Assembly (NCBI RefSeq): GCF_010093595.1
Contig: NW_022985437.1
Location: forward strand, 1,719,536 to 1,783,535
Length of the DNA: 64,000 nucleotides
DNA from: Mytilinidion resinicola
Taxonomy: Eukaryota; Ascomycota; Dothideomycetes; Mytilinidiales; Mytilinidiaceae
Direction: 5' to 3'
Numbering within the stretch: position 1 is the first letter of the stretch; each line of letters starts with the position of its first letter. The notes beneath the pieces were generated by a model. It was not told the origin of the DNA. It saw only the letters and a list, made by a program, of their open reading frames with translations, and made no database searches. Positions 9,827 through 22,057 of this stretch are shown piece by piece. The position numbers and the translations under genes were made by a program.

Positions 9827-11366
9827 TCAAAAGTGCCACTTGAGCTGAATATGAATTCAACTCTGGAAAACTTTAGGTAGGGTTAGATTGGCCGGTTTCA
9901 GGTACGGCAGAGACGAAGAGTTCTTTTGCGGATCTCGTTATTGAGTCAAAATTGCCCAGGTGAGGAGTTTTTTTGCTTTCTGAACCTGGTTATGAAGTGG
10001 GATCTCGAGAAAACTGGTTTCGCGAAGTTTGGAGGTGGGTGATTGTTAGAGAAGAATTCGCCTGGTGAAAGGCAGCTTGCACGTGGACGACTCGAGCAGC
10101 AAACACGCAAGTTTGATGAGGAGACAGTTGCAGGCGCCTGTGGGAATCGCTGTTACATTCAAAGGAAGTTACGTGAGCGCGAGCGTAGGATATTGCTGTC
10201 TTTATAGTAAGTGCTAAATTCCTCGCGGACTTCTCAGGTGCTTGCAGCCTTTCGGGCTCTAATAAGATCTGCAGACTCAGAAGATCATTTCCCCGCTGAA
10301 CAGAATGTCACAAGGAGAGATAGGCTGAGAAGAAAAGTTTTGTTGAAGGCAGACAGTAGAGGCGGACGGTAAAGCGCATGGTCTAGCCAATTGTTCTAAG
10401 CCTTCGGCAAGTGATGCATCGATCAATCAACATGTGAGAAGATAATAGGTACCAAGTTTGCCGCAAACTTGACACGTCGAGCTGCAAGGCTTTGCAGGAG
10501 GGCAGCAAACACGGTAAAGGCAAGTATGCGGAAGGGAAGCTCCGAGAGGATTCTGTGAAACTGGACGTTGAGCGCTCTGCAAAACTTACGAGTAAAGAGG
10601 GACGACTGCAACCGTGGACTGCTTACGTCTAGAAGATATTTGGGAAGTCAGGATACTAAAAGGATGCCAAGCCTCATTGAAGTCTAAAAAGAGAAACAAC
10701 GGGGCGAAGTGTTGAGTACCTCTATCCAGATATACGCTATGCAAACTGATAAACAGGGCCAGGTTGATCTGCATTGGCGTCGGCAGAGCACAAGTTTGCT
10801 TGACTGCAGCTACTTTTGAAGGATGCGTTGGGCAACGCGCCAGGGGATGTCGAGTATTTCAAGGGCCGGAACCGTGACGCGCTGGACGCAGAACCATGGA
10901 CAAGCGCGAGGCCAAGTGGAGTTTCTTAGGGCGAGATTGGTGTGGTATCCATTTTGAGCACGAAAGCGATGTTTCGGGCGTTGAGAGTACATAGTGAAGA
11001 TGAGACGTGGCGCATTGAGCATGTGATAGATCAGGTATCTGACAGAGGAGAGGGAGATGGGTGGCGGCGGACTTGGAGGACGTCGATAGTCACGTGACTC
11101 GTCTCCACTGGTCCAAAATGCAGAAGCTTTCAACTCCACACCTTCTTCTCCATCGTGAAATCGATCTTCGTACCCCACCCACTCATTCACCACACGTATA
11201 TTCGTCCCACGAGTATCATATACTGTCAGCTGTCTTTGAACCACATAATTCTACCACCAGCCTCATCACAACAAGCTGTGCCGCCACCGACCCCCGACTC
11301 GGTCACTCGCATCCTTTTCTTCTGGCCAGCACACCCGCCACTCGCCAGCCAACCTCGACCACAGAC
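9827..11366. other. Divergent intergenic region, no gene recognised
   Basis: 1.5 kb between the minus-strand Gly/Arg-rich gene and the plus-strand GYF gene, so it should contain both promoters. Bases 11180-11366 are C/T/A-rich with few G, typical of a fungal 5' leader. Short open frames on both strands show no recognisable domains. Confidence 0.5.
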
Positions 11367-14300
11367 ATGGCCCCCTCTACCTTTGCTTCAGCTGCAGCCG
11401 CCAGTAACCCGAACCCTTCGCGCACAGAATCGGGCGGAGAGTGGTAAGATTGGCCTTTGACCCTGAGACATGCATGCATCTCGAAGCACCACTCGATCTT
11501 CAAGACGCGTTCTTTGCCCTTAGTTCCCGCTGCCGCTGTTAGAGGGTTGCTAGCATACGAAAGCAACGATGCGTTCGCCTATGCCTAGAGCCAAACATCA
11601 CACGCGACCGTTCATGGCGGCTAATTTTTTCTTAGGTCCCGACGCGCAAACGGTAATACGCAAACATTTCGTCGCTCATCTCATGCTACCACACTCTCTG
11701 GCTCTACACCTGCCCCACCTTCACGGGACGGCAACGGACTGCCGCTGTCGTCAAACTCAGGGGTCTATGTGCCTCCCCACCTGAACTCTAGTCGTAATGG
11801 GAGCTCTACAAACAGCCATTTTTCGAAGGATCAATTGATCGACCTTTTCAAACACCAGAAGGACTCCGGAGACCTCAACGATGGCGTGTCGAATTTATAC
11901 GTGAACAATTGGGCGCCAAATATCTCGAATGGAACATCTAGCGCCACTTGGGGCCGCAGGGACGAACATAATAAAGATGGTCAAGTTGGCGTGGATATTT
12001 GTTGGGATCGTGATGGCAGTGTCGTTCCACTGAATTTGAGGGACCTGACTGAAGAAGAGAAGGAGGTTCGTGACCCTTGCAAAACATATGTGCATGCTTT
12101 AGCTAACTTCGGAACTTGAATAGCTCTTTTTGGGTTCCGTCAACTCACCCCTCAAGCCGCCTATCCCGGCTACGAATAAGGATGGTACGCCCAAAGAAGC
12201 ACTGTCGCTGCGAAAAACTTCAATTTCCCAGTCGCAGAATCCGTCAGGACCTTATGGTTTGGCCTCCCCTACGAGTATCCGACCAACCGGTCGCCGTCGC
12301 GATACCGGCGACGCGTATCCTTTCCCTTCCAATGCGATGGCTTCTCCCGCCGGGACCTCTCGATACTCTCGCGAAGAGTCCAACGCTGTGACGCCTCCCC
12401 CAGCACTGGCCAGGCGGAGGACTGATTTCAAAGAATCGAACGTGGGATCTGGAACTGACGAACGTGATAAAGACAGGACGCGTGAGGCGATGGCCGAGAA
12501 TCCAAATCCCTTCGGTAGTCTTCGGCGCACAACCACGGCCCCTTTCAGCGTTGGCATCACTGGGCCTTCCTCTCCTTGGTCAGCTACTCCGCAGAGTGCA
12601 GGATTCTCCCCAATGGGTGCATTTGGAAGTTTTGCAATTGGTGCAAATTCCACGCAGCCTGCAACGACTGAGAAGAAGCCTGGCTATGGCAGCATGCGAG
12701 GAGAGAGCAGATTCAGAGGACTGATGGCAAAAGATAGCTCAGAGGATATCGGAAAAGCAGCAAAAGAAAAGCCGTCCCTCGGCAACCTGGGAAAGCTCAG
12801 TGAAGCTGATCCTGCAAGACCAACACCTTCATGGATGGAAACACGCTCCAATCGGCCCACTAGTAACGATACTGATCCCTTTCCCGATGACGATCTGCGC
12901 TCTGGTAGCGCTGCTCTAGGCGGAGGCCAGGATTCCAGTCCACCGCGTCAATCAGGTATTCCTGCCTATGGAACTCCTAATCGACGCGACCCGCGCGACG
13001 ATCCTGGCTTCTCTGCGTTTGGAATGACATCGGATACTACTGGCATTCGCGACATCTTTCATGGCCGAGATAATTATTCGCACCAAACCCCACAGCATCG
13101 TGGTCTGGACCAGAGTCATGAGCCGATGAGCCCAACCAATACCAATCCATACCAAAGCCCCGAGCATGAGCGTACCGATACGGAAGACGACACCGATGAA
13201 TCAGACATCCATAACCCCCAGTTCCCCGGCCTCGGAAGCTTCCAGGTTGATCCATCTGTTGGACCTGGGATGGCCCCGTTCGGTGGTCTCGGAAATCCAG
13301 GTCGTGTTCCAGGGGCTTTCGAAGCTGCTGCGAGTGACAGAAGCCAGACCTCAAGTACAGGACCCACGAGGGGTTTCCCGAGCTTAGGTGGTCTTCCTGG
13401 TCTTGGTGGCGCAGCCGCGTGGCCTACTGGGCAGCCCTCTATAGGAACGCCAATCAGAGAGCGCGGTGGTTTTGGTGCAGGGTTTGACAGTATGTTTGGA
13501 TCTGTTGGAGAACTCCAATCTCCCAGTCTCGCTGGTCTCGGAAGCAGTTCGTTGTTTGGCCAAGGCTCTGTGTCCGGATTAGGCGGCTCTGGGACTATCG
13601 GACGAGGCAGTAAGCTTGGAGCACTCTTCCCACCCGCTGCTATGCAAGACCAAATGCGCTCTGTAGAGCAGAATCGGTCTTCGAACGACGACGGTTCTTC
13701 TGAAGGCCGCTCACTCAATCAACCCTCTACTTACGCCAGGAATGCTTTTAGCGTGCAAGCTCAAGGTAGTGGTATACCAACGAGAGATTCAGAAAGTCCA
13801 TTCCGAGCCAATCGTATGTTCGACGATTATCCCGGAGCTCGTAATCCGAGTATTGGTTTCTCTGAACCTGTTGGTACACCATTCGGTCAGATGCAGTCCT
13901 CGGCGTCTGCGCAACCCTCCATATTGTCAACTATTGGCGGACGGTCGCAGCCACCGACTTCTTCTGCACAGTCTCAGAGTGTAACAAGTCCTGCATCCAA
14001 TCAGCCTCCTGCAGCGCAGCAGCGGACCATGGTCATGCCCGACAGGATGCGATGGATCTATCAAGATCCCCAAGGCACCACCCAAGGCCCTTGGTCGGGA
14101 CTTGAGATGCACGATTGGTATAAAGCTGGGTTCTTCTCTCCCGAGCTGTTGGTCAAGAAGTATGAAGACCCCGAGTACGAACCCCTGGCCCAACTCATTC
14201 GCCGCATTGGCAATTCCCGAGAGCCTTTCCTCGTGCCGCAAATTGGTATACCCCACGGCCCACCTTCAACTCAAGCCGGTAATGCTTGGGCAGGTCAAGG

Positions 14301-16511
14301 CATATCTGCGGCCCCAACCGTCGGATCTGGGGCTCAGCCGCCATTTGCTAGCAGCTTCCCAAGCTTCGGTACCACTCTCACGGCAGAGCAACAGAACGCG
14401 CTAGAGAGGCGCAAGCAAGAAGAACAATATCTCATGGCTCGGCAGAAAGAGCACTTAGCCGTACAGCAACAAGCATTAGCCAAGCAGGCGCAAATGGGAA
14501 TCGGTGCCCACGGCATTCTTCCTCAACAGCTTCATCATCATTCCAGTGCTCACAGTCTCCACAGCCAACCCAGCTTTGGGAGTATTACATCTCCTGGTGT
14601 GTATCAACCATCACCCACGCAAGGCCCGATCCCTGGACCTACCGTACCCGGACTTTTTGACAATTCCTTCCGCCCTGCGCCTTCATCAGGACTCGGGCCT
14701 ATTGGGATGGACGTGCTAGGAAATATTAGGGAGGAAGATGTTCCTGGTATGATGGAACGTCTCAATATCGGCCGCAGCGGTCAACTCTCCTATGGTGGTG
14801 CGCCAGTGCCTTTCGGGCAGCAGCAGCCGGATTCTAACGCTCATGCGCAGCAGGTCGCAGCTATGCTCAATGATCGCGCTCGACTACAACGTGAGCAAGC
14901 TGAGCACGACGCCATCCAGAGGATCAGCCAAACCGAGCAGCAGGCAGCCCAGAACTCTGCAGATCGTTTACAGCAGTTTCACGATCTGAGACTGCAGACG
15001 GATGTAGACCAGCCCTCTAAAGCGCCAACCGAAGGTATCATTGGTAAGCCATCGAGCTCGTTTGCCGAGCAAGTGCAGCATCAGCAACGGACCGAAGCCC
15101 TTCGCTCTGAAGCAGCGAACGCTCAAATGAATGCACCGACCACTGAACCTGCTCCTCTCGCTAAGACCACAGAGGCCCTCTCACTTACGGAACAGGTCCA
15201 GAAAGCTGCTTCTTCTAAACAATCTCCTGCTCCTCCACAGTCACCCTGGGCTAAAGTAGAAACCAGCGGCCTTCCACAGCCATTCCCTCCGCCACAATCA
15301 AGCTCGCCACTCCCAGCTCCTGCTGCTCAGAGGAAGCACAACGTGGCTGATACCCTTCACGCGGAATCTCGATCTCGCTCTGAAACTCCGTCTGCAGATA
15401 CGCCTAGTGCCTCAATCGCCCCTTGGGCTAAAGAACCTGCGGAGGCGCCGAGAGGTCCGTCTTTGAAGGAGATTCAAGAGGCAGAAGCCCGAAAAGCCGC
15501 TCAGCAAGAGGAAATCGCGGCTGCTGCCCGTCGCGCAGCGCTTGAGAGAGAAATGCATGCGCAAGCTCAGGCGGCTCCTCCTGCACCTGGTCTTCCGTCC
15601 AGCTCGACCTGGGCTAGTGGCGCATCGCCTATTACACCCAACGCTTCTACCCCATCGGCATGGGTCAAACCCCTAGCAGGCAAAACTCCTGGACAGCCAA
15701 GCACTAGTAAGAAGACCCTTCAGCAGATCCAGAAAGAGGAAGAGGCACGCAAACAGCGTACCGCTGCCACAGTTGCGGCTGCGGTAAACGCGACGGGTTC
15801 CCTTGCAGCGAGTGTGCCTCCCCTTTCCTCGGGGAAGCGATACGCCGATCTCGCAAGCAAGCACACGCCTACTCCTCCTCCGGGCAGTGGCGCCTGGACA
15901 ACTGTCGGAGCGAGTGGAAAGGCCAAAGCACCGCTGGTTGCTATTCCAACCGGACCAGCTGTCATACGCTCGACCAGCAGTGGGGTGATGTCGAGCCCTG
16001 TGACAAAGCCCAAGCTCGCAGGCACCAGGAACGCTACGCTGGGCGGCCAACTAGCTGGCCAAGTCAACGCACAGGAGGAGTTCAGGAAATGGGCCGTCGG
16101 CGAGCTCAAGGGGGACTTGGAGAAGGGCATCAATGGCAGGTCTCCGCTATCTCTTTATCTTCATCGTTGATAATCAATACTGACATCTCTTTCTCTGTAG
16201 CCGACGACTTTGTTGCTCAGCTTGTCTCGTTCCCGCTCGAGCTTGAAATCCTCACCGAAGCCGTCCACTCTGCGTCCAACACCATCGACTCTCGCCACTT
16301 CGCCGAAGAGTTCCTGCGCCGACGGAAGCTGGCTGACAAGGGCATTGTCGATACTAGCGCGCAGTCTGCCGCTGCAGAGGCCAAGTCCGCCGCCGGAGGC
16401 TGGAGTGAGGTCGCCAAGAAGGGAGGCCAGGCGCAGCAAGTGCAGCAGCAGGGTGTCGATAGTGCGCCCTTCAAGGTTGTGGCCGCGAAGAAGAAGGGCG
16501 GGAAGAGATAG
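11367..16511 (+). CDS. GYF-domain protein, Smy2/Syh1-like
   Basis: A 1609-residue protein in four exons: 11367-11443, 11636-12065, 12124-16135, 16201-16511. The GYF domain lies at about residues 809-865 (MRWIYQDPQGTTQGPWSG, then DWYKAGFF), including the Gly-Pro-Trp and aromatic residues that bind proline-rich PPG-phi ligands. The N-terminus has the segment found in the fungal family (DQLIDLF, CWDRDGSV, EEEKELF). The middle is long, Ser/Pro/Gly-rich and disordered. A Gln/Ala/Glu-rich helical region with repeated short SPWAKVE/APWAKEP motifs follows. The C-terminal domain (EFRKWAVGEL, FAEEFLRRRKLADKG) is conserved in Smy2. The last intron (16136-16200) must start with GC, not GT, to keep the reading frame. 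Relatives act in mRNA quality control, translational repression and ER-Golgi traffic. Confidence 0.9.
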
Positions 16512-17637
16512 GCGACGCCAGTGCTTGATCTGGGCCGAAAAGGGGAGACGAGGAGAGTATTCGTTACGGGGTGTGGTAGATTGATGCTTTTGGCTTGGCT
16601 TGGTTCTGTTGTTGGCGACAGGATGTAGTTGGCAATCGCGGGACGAGGTCTGACGAAAGTATGACGGGATGGGTTCGGCGGGGTCTAGGGGGTTGGTTGA
16701 ATCGAGTGAAGAGAGGAGGGTTTTGTATGCATAGTATACGGTAGCCAGAGCTCTTCAATGGCAGTGCATAATCCTCACTCTTTATTTGCGTTCCCGCTGA
16801 GAGTGACTAGGGTGGCCTGTATACGTGTCGCAGCTCAGTAAATGATGGAAATTACTCAATCGCCCACCCCGGAAGAAACTGCATGGGGCTGTCGAGCGAG
16901 AGGCTTCAATGAAACAGTCCGCTCGCTTTTGTTACTCACGCATTCCTACCATTGTCACGGGTGGTCCGACACACAACATCAAGAATTAAGCATTATCGAG
17001 ATCAATCAGCTTTCCAGATTAGACCGAACTCCCATAGCTCTCAACCACTGTTACCCACGCAGGCCACCCCCAGACAAGTCCACATCACAAGCAAAGCAGA
17101 CAAACACATCATCAGCACGCATCCCGTTCCCAAATTCCCGATCAACAGAATCGATTCAATCTCTACCCCTCTTCGCCACAGCATCGCACAAAATCTATAT
17201 ACACCTCCCCTCCCCTCCCCTCCATATCTCACAGAATCAGAGACCATTTATTACAAAGTTCCCGCCTACAACCACCACCACCAACAGCCACCAACCCCCG
17301 CTCCTGCAAAACTAGAAAAAGAAGGCACAGGCAAGAGGGGTATAAAGCCAATCTTCATCTCATTTCCGACGTCACGGCGCTCGGTCATGAAGTCATTCAT
17401 TCTCGGAAAATAGATGCAAAACAACAACAACAGAGCACAGAGCAGGCAACTTAGAGACCAATTGGAGAGGAAAAAGAAGACTACACAATTTTTGGATCCT
17501 AGAGGCTAGGGTACAGGAACAAACGCTAGGGTATTACAGAGGGCTTCGCTTCGCTGATGCTTCGCAGAACGACGGGGTAAAGGGAAAATGTAGGATATGT
17601 GAGGCTAGGGCGACATTCGTGTAGGGGGGAAGAGTGC
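16512..17637. other. Convergent intergenic region
   Basis: 1.1 kb between the 3' ends of the GYF gene (+) and the coiled-coil gene (-). It contains a CCCCT-repeat pyrimidine tract at about 17205-17225 and A/C-rich sequence. Open frames of about 150 codons at 16842-17413 on + are low-complexity His/Thr/Pro/Ser translations and were not accepted as genes. Confidence 0.5.
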
Positions 17638-20600
17638 TTAAGCGGCAGCCTCGGGGGCCGCGACCTCAGCGTCGACAGGCTTCTTGTCGGCGACTTCGGG
17701 TGCGGGTGCTTCCTCTTTGGCTTCCTCTGTCGCTGGAGCGGGTGTCTCTTCTTTGGCTTCCTCTTTAACGGGCTCGGCTTCCTCTTCAACGGGCTCGGCT
17801 TCCTCTTTAACNNNNNNNNNNNNNNNNNNNNNNNNNNNNNNNNNNNNNNNNNNNNNNNNNNNNNNNNNNNNNNNNNNNNNNNNNNNAACGGGCTCGGCTT
17901 CCTCTTTAACGGGCTCGGCTTCCTCTTTAACGGGCTCGGCTTCCTCTTTAACGGGTTCGGCCTCTTCAACAGGAGCAGCGCCGTTGACCTTTGGCTCGGC
18001 CTTCGCTTCTTCCTCGACTGGTGCGGGTGTCTTTGACTCTTTCAATGCTGCCTCAAGTTCCTTGGCCGCTTCGGCGTTTGCCTTCTTCGCTGCCTCGAGT
18101 TCGGACTCAGTCTTCGCAGTCTGCTCCTTGGCCTCCTTGAGCTCGGATTCGGTCTTCGCAGCCTGTTCCTTGGCCTCCTCGAGCTCGGATTCGGTCTTGG
18201 TAGCCTGCTCCTTAGCCTCCTTCAGTTCGGTTTCAGCCTTAGCAGCTTGCTCTTTGGCTTCCTGGAGTTCGGCTTCAGCCTTAGTAGCTTGCTCTTTGGC
18301 TTCCTGGAGCGTGGCTTCAGCCTTGGTAGCTTGCTCCTTAGCTTCCTTAAGTTCGGATTCATCTTTGGAAGCCTGCTCCTTGGCCTCTTCGAGCTTAGCT
18401 TCCAAATCTTTGTGCTCAGCTTGCAGAGAGTCGACGGTCTTCTTGGCTTCAGCTTCAGCGGTCTTGGCAGCCTCGAGGTCGGTTTCCAAGCCAGCAACGC
18501 GGGCGGCCTCCTTCTCGGCTGCTTCGAGTTTCGTCTGAGCCTCCTTTGCAGACTCTTCGGAAGCGGCCAGCTTCTTCTCAAGCTCAGCCTTCTCGCTGAC
18601 AGAGTCCTCTGCAGCGGCCAAATTCTTGGTCAGTTCTTCCTGGGCAGTCTCGAGTTCCTTGACCTTTGCGTCGGCAGCAGCAGCATCCTCTTGGGCCTTG
18701 GTAAGGGTAGCCTTAGTTTCCGCGTGGTTGGCTTCGGCAGCCTTGAGAGCTTCCTCGCTTGAAGCTGACTGTTCGGTCTTGGCGTCTTCGGCTTCTTTCA
18801 GTGACTTCTCCAGGGTACCGACTTGGGTCTTGGTCGTCTCATGCTCTGACTGAGACTTCTCAAGTTCCTCCTTGGTGGCAGCATGGGCGGCCTCAAGCTC
18901 AGTAGCCTTGGCCGCGAGTTCTTCTGCTTTAGCTTTCTCCCCTTCCGCGGCCTTCAGGGCTTCCTCCGCAGTAGCTAGTTGGGCCTTGGTGCTCTCGACC
19001 TCCTCTTGGGCACTCTTCTGTGCAGCTTCAATCTCGGTGATCTTGGTGCTTAATTCTTCGGCCTTTGCTTTGTCAGCTTCGGCAGCCTTGACTGCCTCCT
19101 CTGCGGTTGCAAGTTGGGCCTTAGTGCTCTCAACCTCCTCTTGAGCACTCTTCTGTGCAGCTTCAATCTCGGTGATCCTGGTGCTTAGTTCTTCGGCCTT
19201 TGCTTTGTCAGCTTCGGCAGCCTTGACTGCCTCCTCTGCGGTTGCAAGTTGGGCTTTGGTGCTCTCAACCTCCTCTTGAGCGCTCTTCCGTGCAGTTTCG
19301 GTCTCGGTGATCTTGGCATTCAGTTCCTCGATCTTTGCTTTGTCAGTTTCAGCAACCTTGGCTGCCTCCTCTGCGGCTGCAAGCTGGGTCTTGGTGCTCT
19401 CGAGATCTGTCTGGGCTGTCTTCTGTGCTTCTTCAAGCTCGGAAACTTTAGCGGCGAGCTCATCAGCCTTAGCCTTTGCAGCATCTACCTCCTTAGCAGC
19501 CTCTTCAGCGGCCGCAAGCTTAGCTATGGTGCTCTCGATTTCTTCCTGTGCACTCTTGTGTGCAAGTTCAAGCTCCGAGATCTTGACAGTCAGCTGCTCG
19601 TGATCAGCGTTAGCGCCTTCAGCGGCCTTCAAAGCCTCTTCGAGCTCTGTGATCTTGGCCTTCGTGGTTTCAAGGTCGGCGTGGGCGGCAGTCAGTTCCT
19701 CCTCTTTAGCAGCAAGATCCGCAGTAGCCCTCTCGTACTTGCTGTCGGCATCCTTGAGCTTCTCTTCCCATTCTGCAACACGAACGTCGAAGTCGGTTTT
19801 AGCGCTCTCGAGGGCAGCCTCGGCAGCCTCATGGTCGCTGCTTGCCTTCCCGAGTTCTGCTTTCGTAGATTCGTGATCCGAAGTAGCTTTAGCGAGATCG
19901 CCTTTGGTTGCCTCGTGCTCAGCAGTTGCTTGCTCAAGGGCCTTGGTGTGCTCGGCAATGAGGGCTTCGTTATCGGTCCCCTTTGCAAGAGCCTGTGCAA
20001 GCTCATCCTTGGTGCTATCGTGTTCCGATGTGAGTTTAGCAAGAGCTTCTTCGTGAGCTGCCTTGGTAGCGTCGTAGTCCGAATTGGCTTTCGCAAGATC
20101 AGCTTTGGTAGCTTCATGTGCGGTGATGGCGTCTGCAAGTTCAGATTTGGTGGTCTCATGTTCTGCCGTGGCCTTCTCGAGGTCTCCTTTGACAGCGGAG
20201 ACGGCATCCTCCTTGGCCTTCTCCAGTTCGACCTTGGTAGAATCATGGGCTGCAAGAGCAGCCTCAAGTTCTGCTTGCGTAGACTTGTGTTCACCGGTAA
20301 CTTTCTCGACGTTGGAGTTGGCGGCGTTGAGTTCCTCGGTCTTGGCGGCAAGGGCGGCCTCGAGTTCCGCAATCTTCTCGGCCTTCTTGTCGTGCTCTGC
20401 GGTGACTGTAGCTAGCTGGAGTTTTGATTCTCGGGCGCCGTCAAGTTGGCCGGTGAGTTCTTCCACCTGCCCAGAAAGCGATTCTCTGGACTGGACGGCT
20501 TCATCGAGCTCTCTCTTTGAACTTTCTTGGAAGGCAGCATGATCTGCGGTAATCCTTTCGGCCTCAGCGGCGGTAGCGTCGAGTTTGGCCTGGATTTCAG

Positions 20601-22057
20601 AAATTTTAGCCTCAAGAGTAGATCTGGTACTGTCATGTGCAGCCTGAGCTTCACCGAGTACCTTCTCTGACTCTTGCTTGTGAGCGGCAAGCAGCTCGAC
20701 ATGGCTGTTGCCAGCTTGCCTCTCTGCCTCCAGCTCACTTGCCAGCTTCTCGACGGTTTCGTCACTGGCTTTCTTCGCAGCATCAAGCTCAGCTAGCTTC
20801 TGCTCGAGCTCCGTGAGTTGGGATCCCTTCGCATCCAGTTCCGAGCGGACCGAAGAGAGCTCCGCCGAGACGGCGTCGCGAGACTTCGTAATCGACTCGA
20901 GAGCCTGATCATAGGATACCTTAAGAGACCGCACGTTAGCCGAATGCTCCTCACCGCATTGAGCCCTCACAGCATTACGCTCCGACTCTTTGGCCTCTTT
21001 GACCTGCTGGACGACGACTCCCACCATGTGATCTTCTAGTACCTTCTTTTCTTGGATGAGGGCAGCCTCCTTCTCCTCATAGTCCCTCCGAAGGACATCA
21101 GACTCCTTCTCGAAGTTCTGGATATCCTCATTCTGGGCGTCGATGGTCTCCTTCGCCTCGTCAAGCTCCTGCTGTAGCCTCGCGTTCTGGTTATTCAGCT
21201 TCTCGACTGCGACAGCAGGAGGGTCGTTTTCATTGACGGGCGGGGCGGGTGCCTCGGCGGGCTCCTCTGCTTGTCCCTTGGACGCCGTGGCGCCATCAGA
21301 GGGTTCGGAGGTAGGTGTGTCGGGAGGGGCGGTGGTAGGTGTGCCCGAGGTTGGTGTGGTTTCTTGGATGTTATTAGTAAGAGCTGTTGGATGGTATATA
21401 GGATGTGTTGAGGCATAGTAGCTGGATCGAGAAGCTGTTGATGGAAACTTGGCTCTTGTTTACAAAGTGTAAACGGCAGCCTCGGAGCTCGTCCGAACGT
21501 CGACAGTAACAACAAGGACGATTGAAGCTCTCAGCATGTCCAAGTAGAGCTTCATGATGCAGCCCAATGCTCCGCAGCGTAGATGCGAAGGTATGATGGC
21601 AAAAAACTGACCTGGCTGGGCAGAAGCTTCAGGTGGTGGCGGGCCACCGAAAAAATAGTTGTAGGCGCGACGCTGGCATGGTTAGCACGAACAAGGAGGA
21701 GATGGAAAGGATGCAGACGTACCATGCTGCTCGATCGTTTGGGGAGTTTAGGTCTGTTGGAGGAGGTGGAGGCGCGGCCCTTGCGAGGAGAGGAAGTTCC
21801 TTCGTCCTCGGGGAGCACGGTGACCGGGACGATCGTGTGATTGCTCTTCTCTCGCTTGTGGCCCAACAGCTTCCGTTGCGCCTTCTGCGAGCCCTCGTTG
21901 ATGTCGGCGATGATCTGCCGCTCTCGCGCCGACGAGGAGGACCTTGCGCACGCTGTCAGTCGGGGCCAAGGTGAAAGGGCGGTGGAGGCGGAGCGCACTG
22001 CCATGGGAGAGGAGGCACCTACTCATAACTCGGGCGGCTACGCGAAAACGACGGCAT
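17638..22057 (-). CDS. Large repetitive coiled-coil protein
   Basis: About 1346 residues (25 unknown because of a gap). Proposed exons, high to low: 22057-22023, 21942-21723, 21672-21612, 21362-17638, with phases that all fit. The N-terminus reads MPSFSRSRPSYE, then RERQIIADINEGSQKAQRKL and, across the next junction, SSMRRAYNYFFGGPPPPEAS. From about residue 150 to 1230 it is an almost continuous alpha-helical coiled coil rich in Glu, Ala, Lys and Thr with no catalytic motif. It ends in VKEEAEP heptapeptide repeats and an acidic Pro/Ala tail. I infer a cytoskeletal, spindle/septum or organelle-tethering scaffold; no named ortholog is recognised. An alternative start is the ATG at 22004 read without the first intron. 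The coiled-coil part is certain, the N-terminal exons less so. Confidence 0.8.
17768..17956 (-). repeat. 21-bp tandem repeat (VKEEAEP) interrupted by an N gap
   Basis: The C-terminal coding region of the coiled-coil gene has a 21-bp unit encoding VKEEAEP, seen in near-identical copies on both sides of 75 unknown bases at 17812-17886. One unit at the low-coordinate side reads VEEEAEP. The true copy number is unknown. The gap length is not a multiple of 21, so it is probably a placeholder or estimate. Confidence 0.9.
17812..17886. other. Assembly gap (75 N)
   Basis: Run of 75 unknown bases inside the coiled-coil coding sequence, exactly within its 21-bp repeat. Its length keeps the reading frame (25 codons) but breaks the heptapeptide period. 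Confidence 0.99.
18976..19380 (-). repeat. 135-bp (45-residue) tandem repeats within the coiled-coil gene
   Basis: Equivalent landmarks (AGTTGGGC..) occur at 18976, 19111 and 19246, exactly 135 bp apart. The encoded 45-residue unit begins ELSTKITEIEAAQKSAQEEV. Two units are nearly identical; the outer one is more diverged. 45 residues is not an exact multiple of seven, so the repeat would shift the heptad unless it contains a skip or hendecad. It is a product of recent unequal exchange within the gene. Confidence 0.85.

Noticed and set aside
10810..11244. 144-codon frame on -
   Set aside because: Lies in the divergent promoter region of the GYF gene; no domain and no consistent splice partners.
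16842..17413. Two overlapping about 155-codon frames on +
   Set aside because: His/Thr/Pro/Ser low-complexity translation of C/A-rich sequence between convergent genes.
19249..20415. 388-codon frame on + opposite the coiled-coil gene, rich in Leu/Phe/Gly/Cys
   Set aside because: Antisense mirror of repetitive Glu/Ala/Lys codons. The repeats keep the opposite frame open and the minus-strand coiled coil is clearly the real gene.
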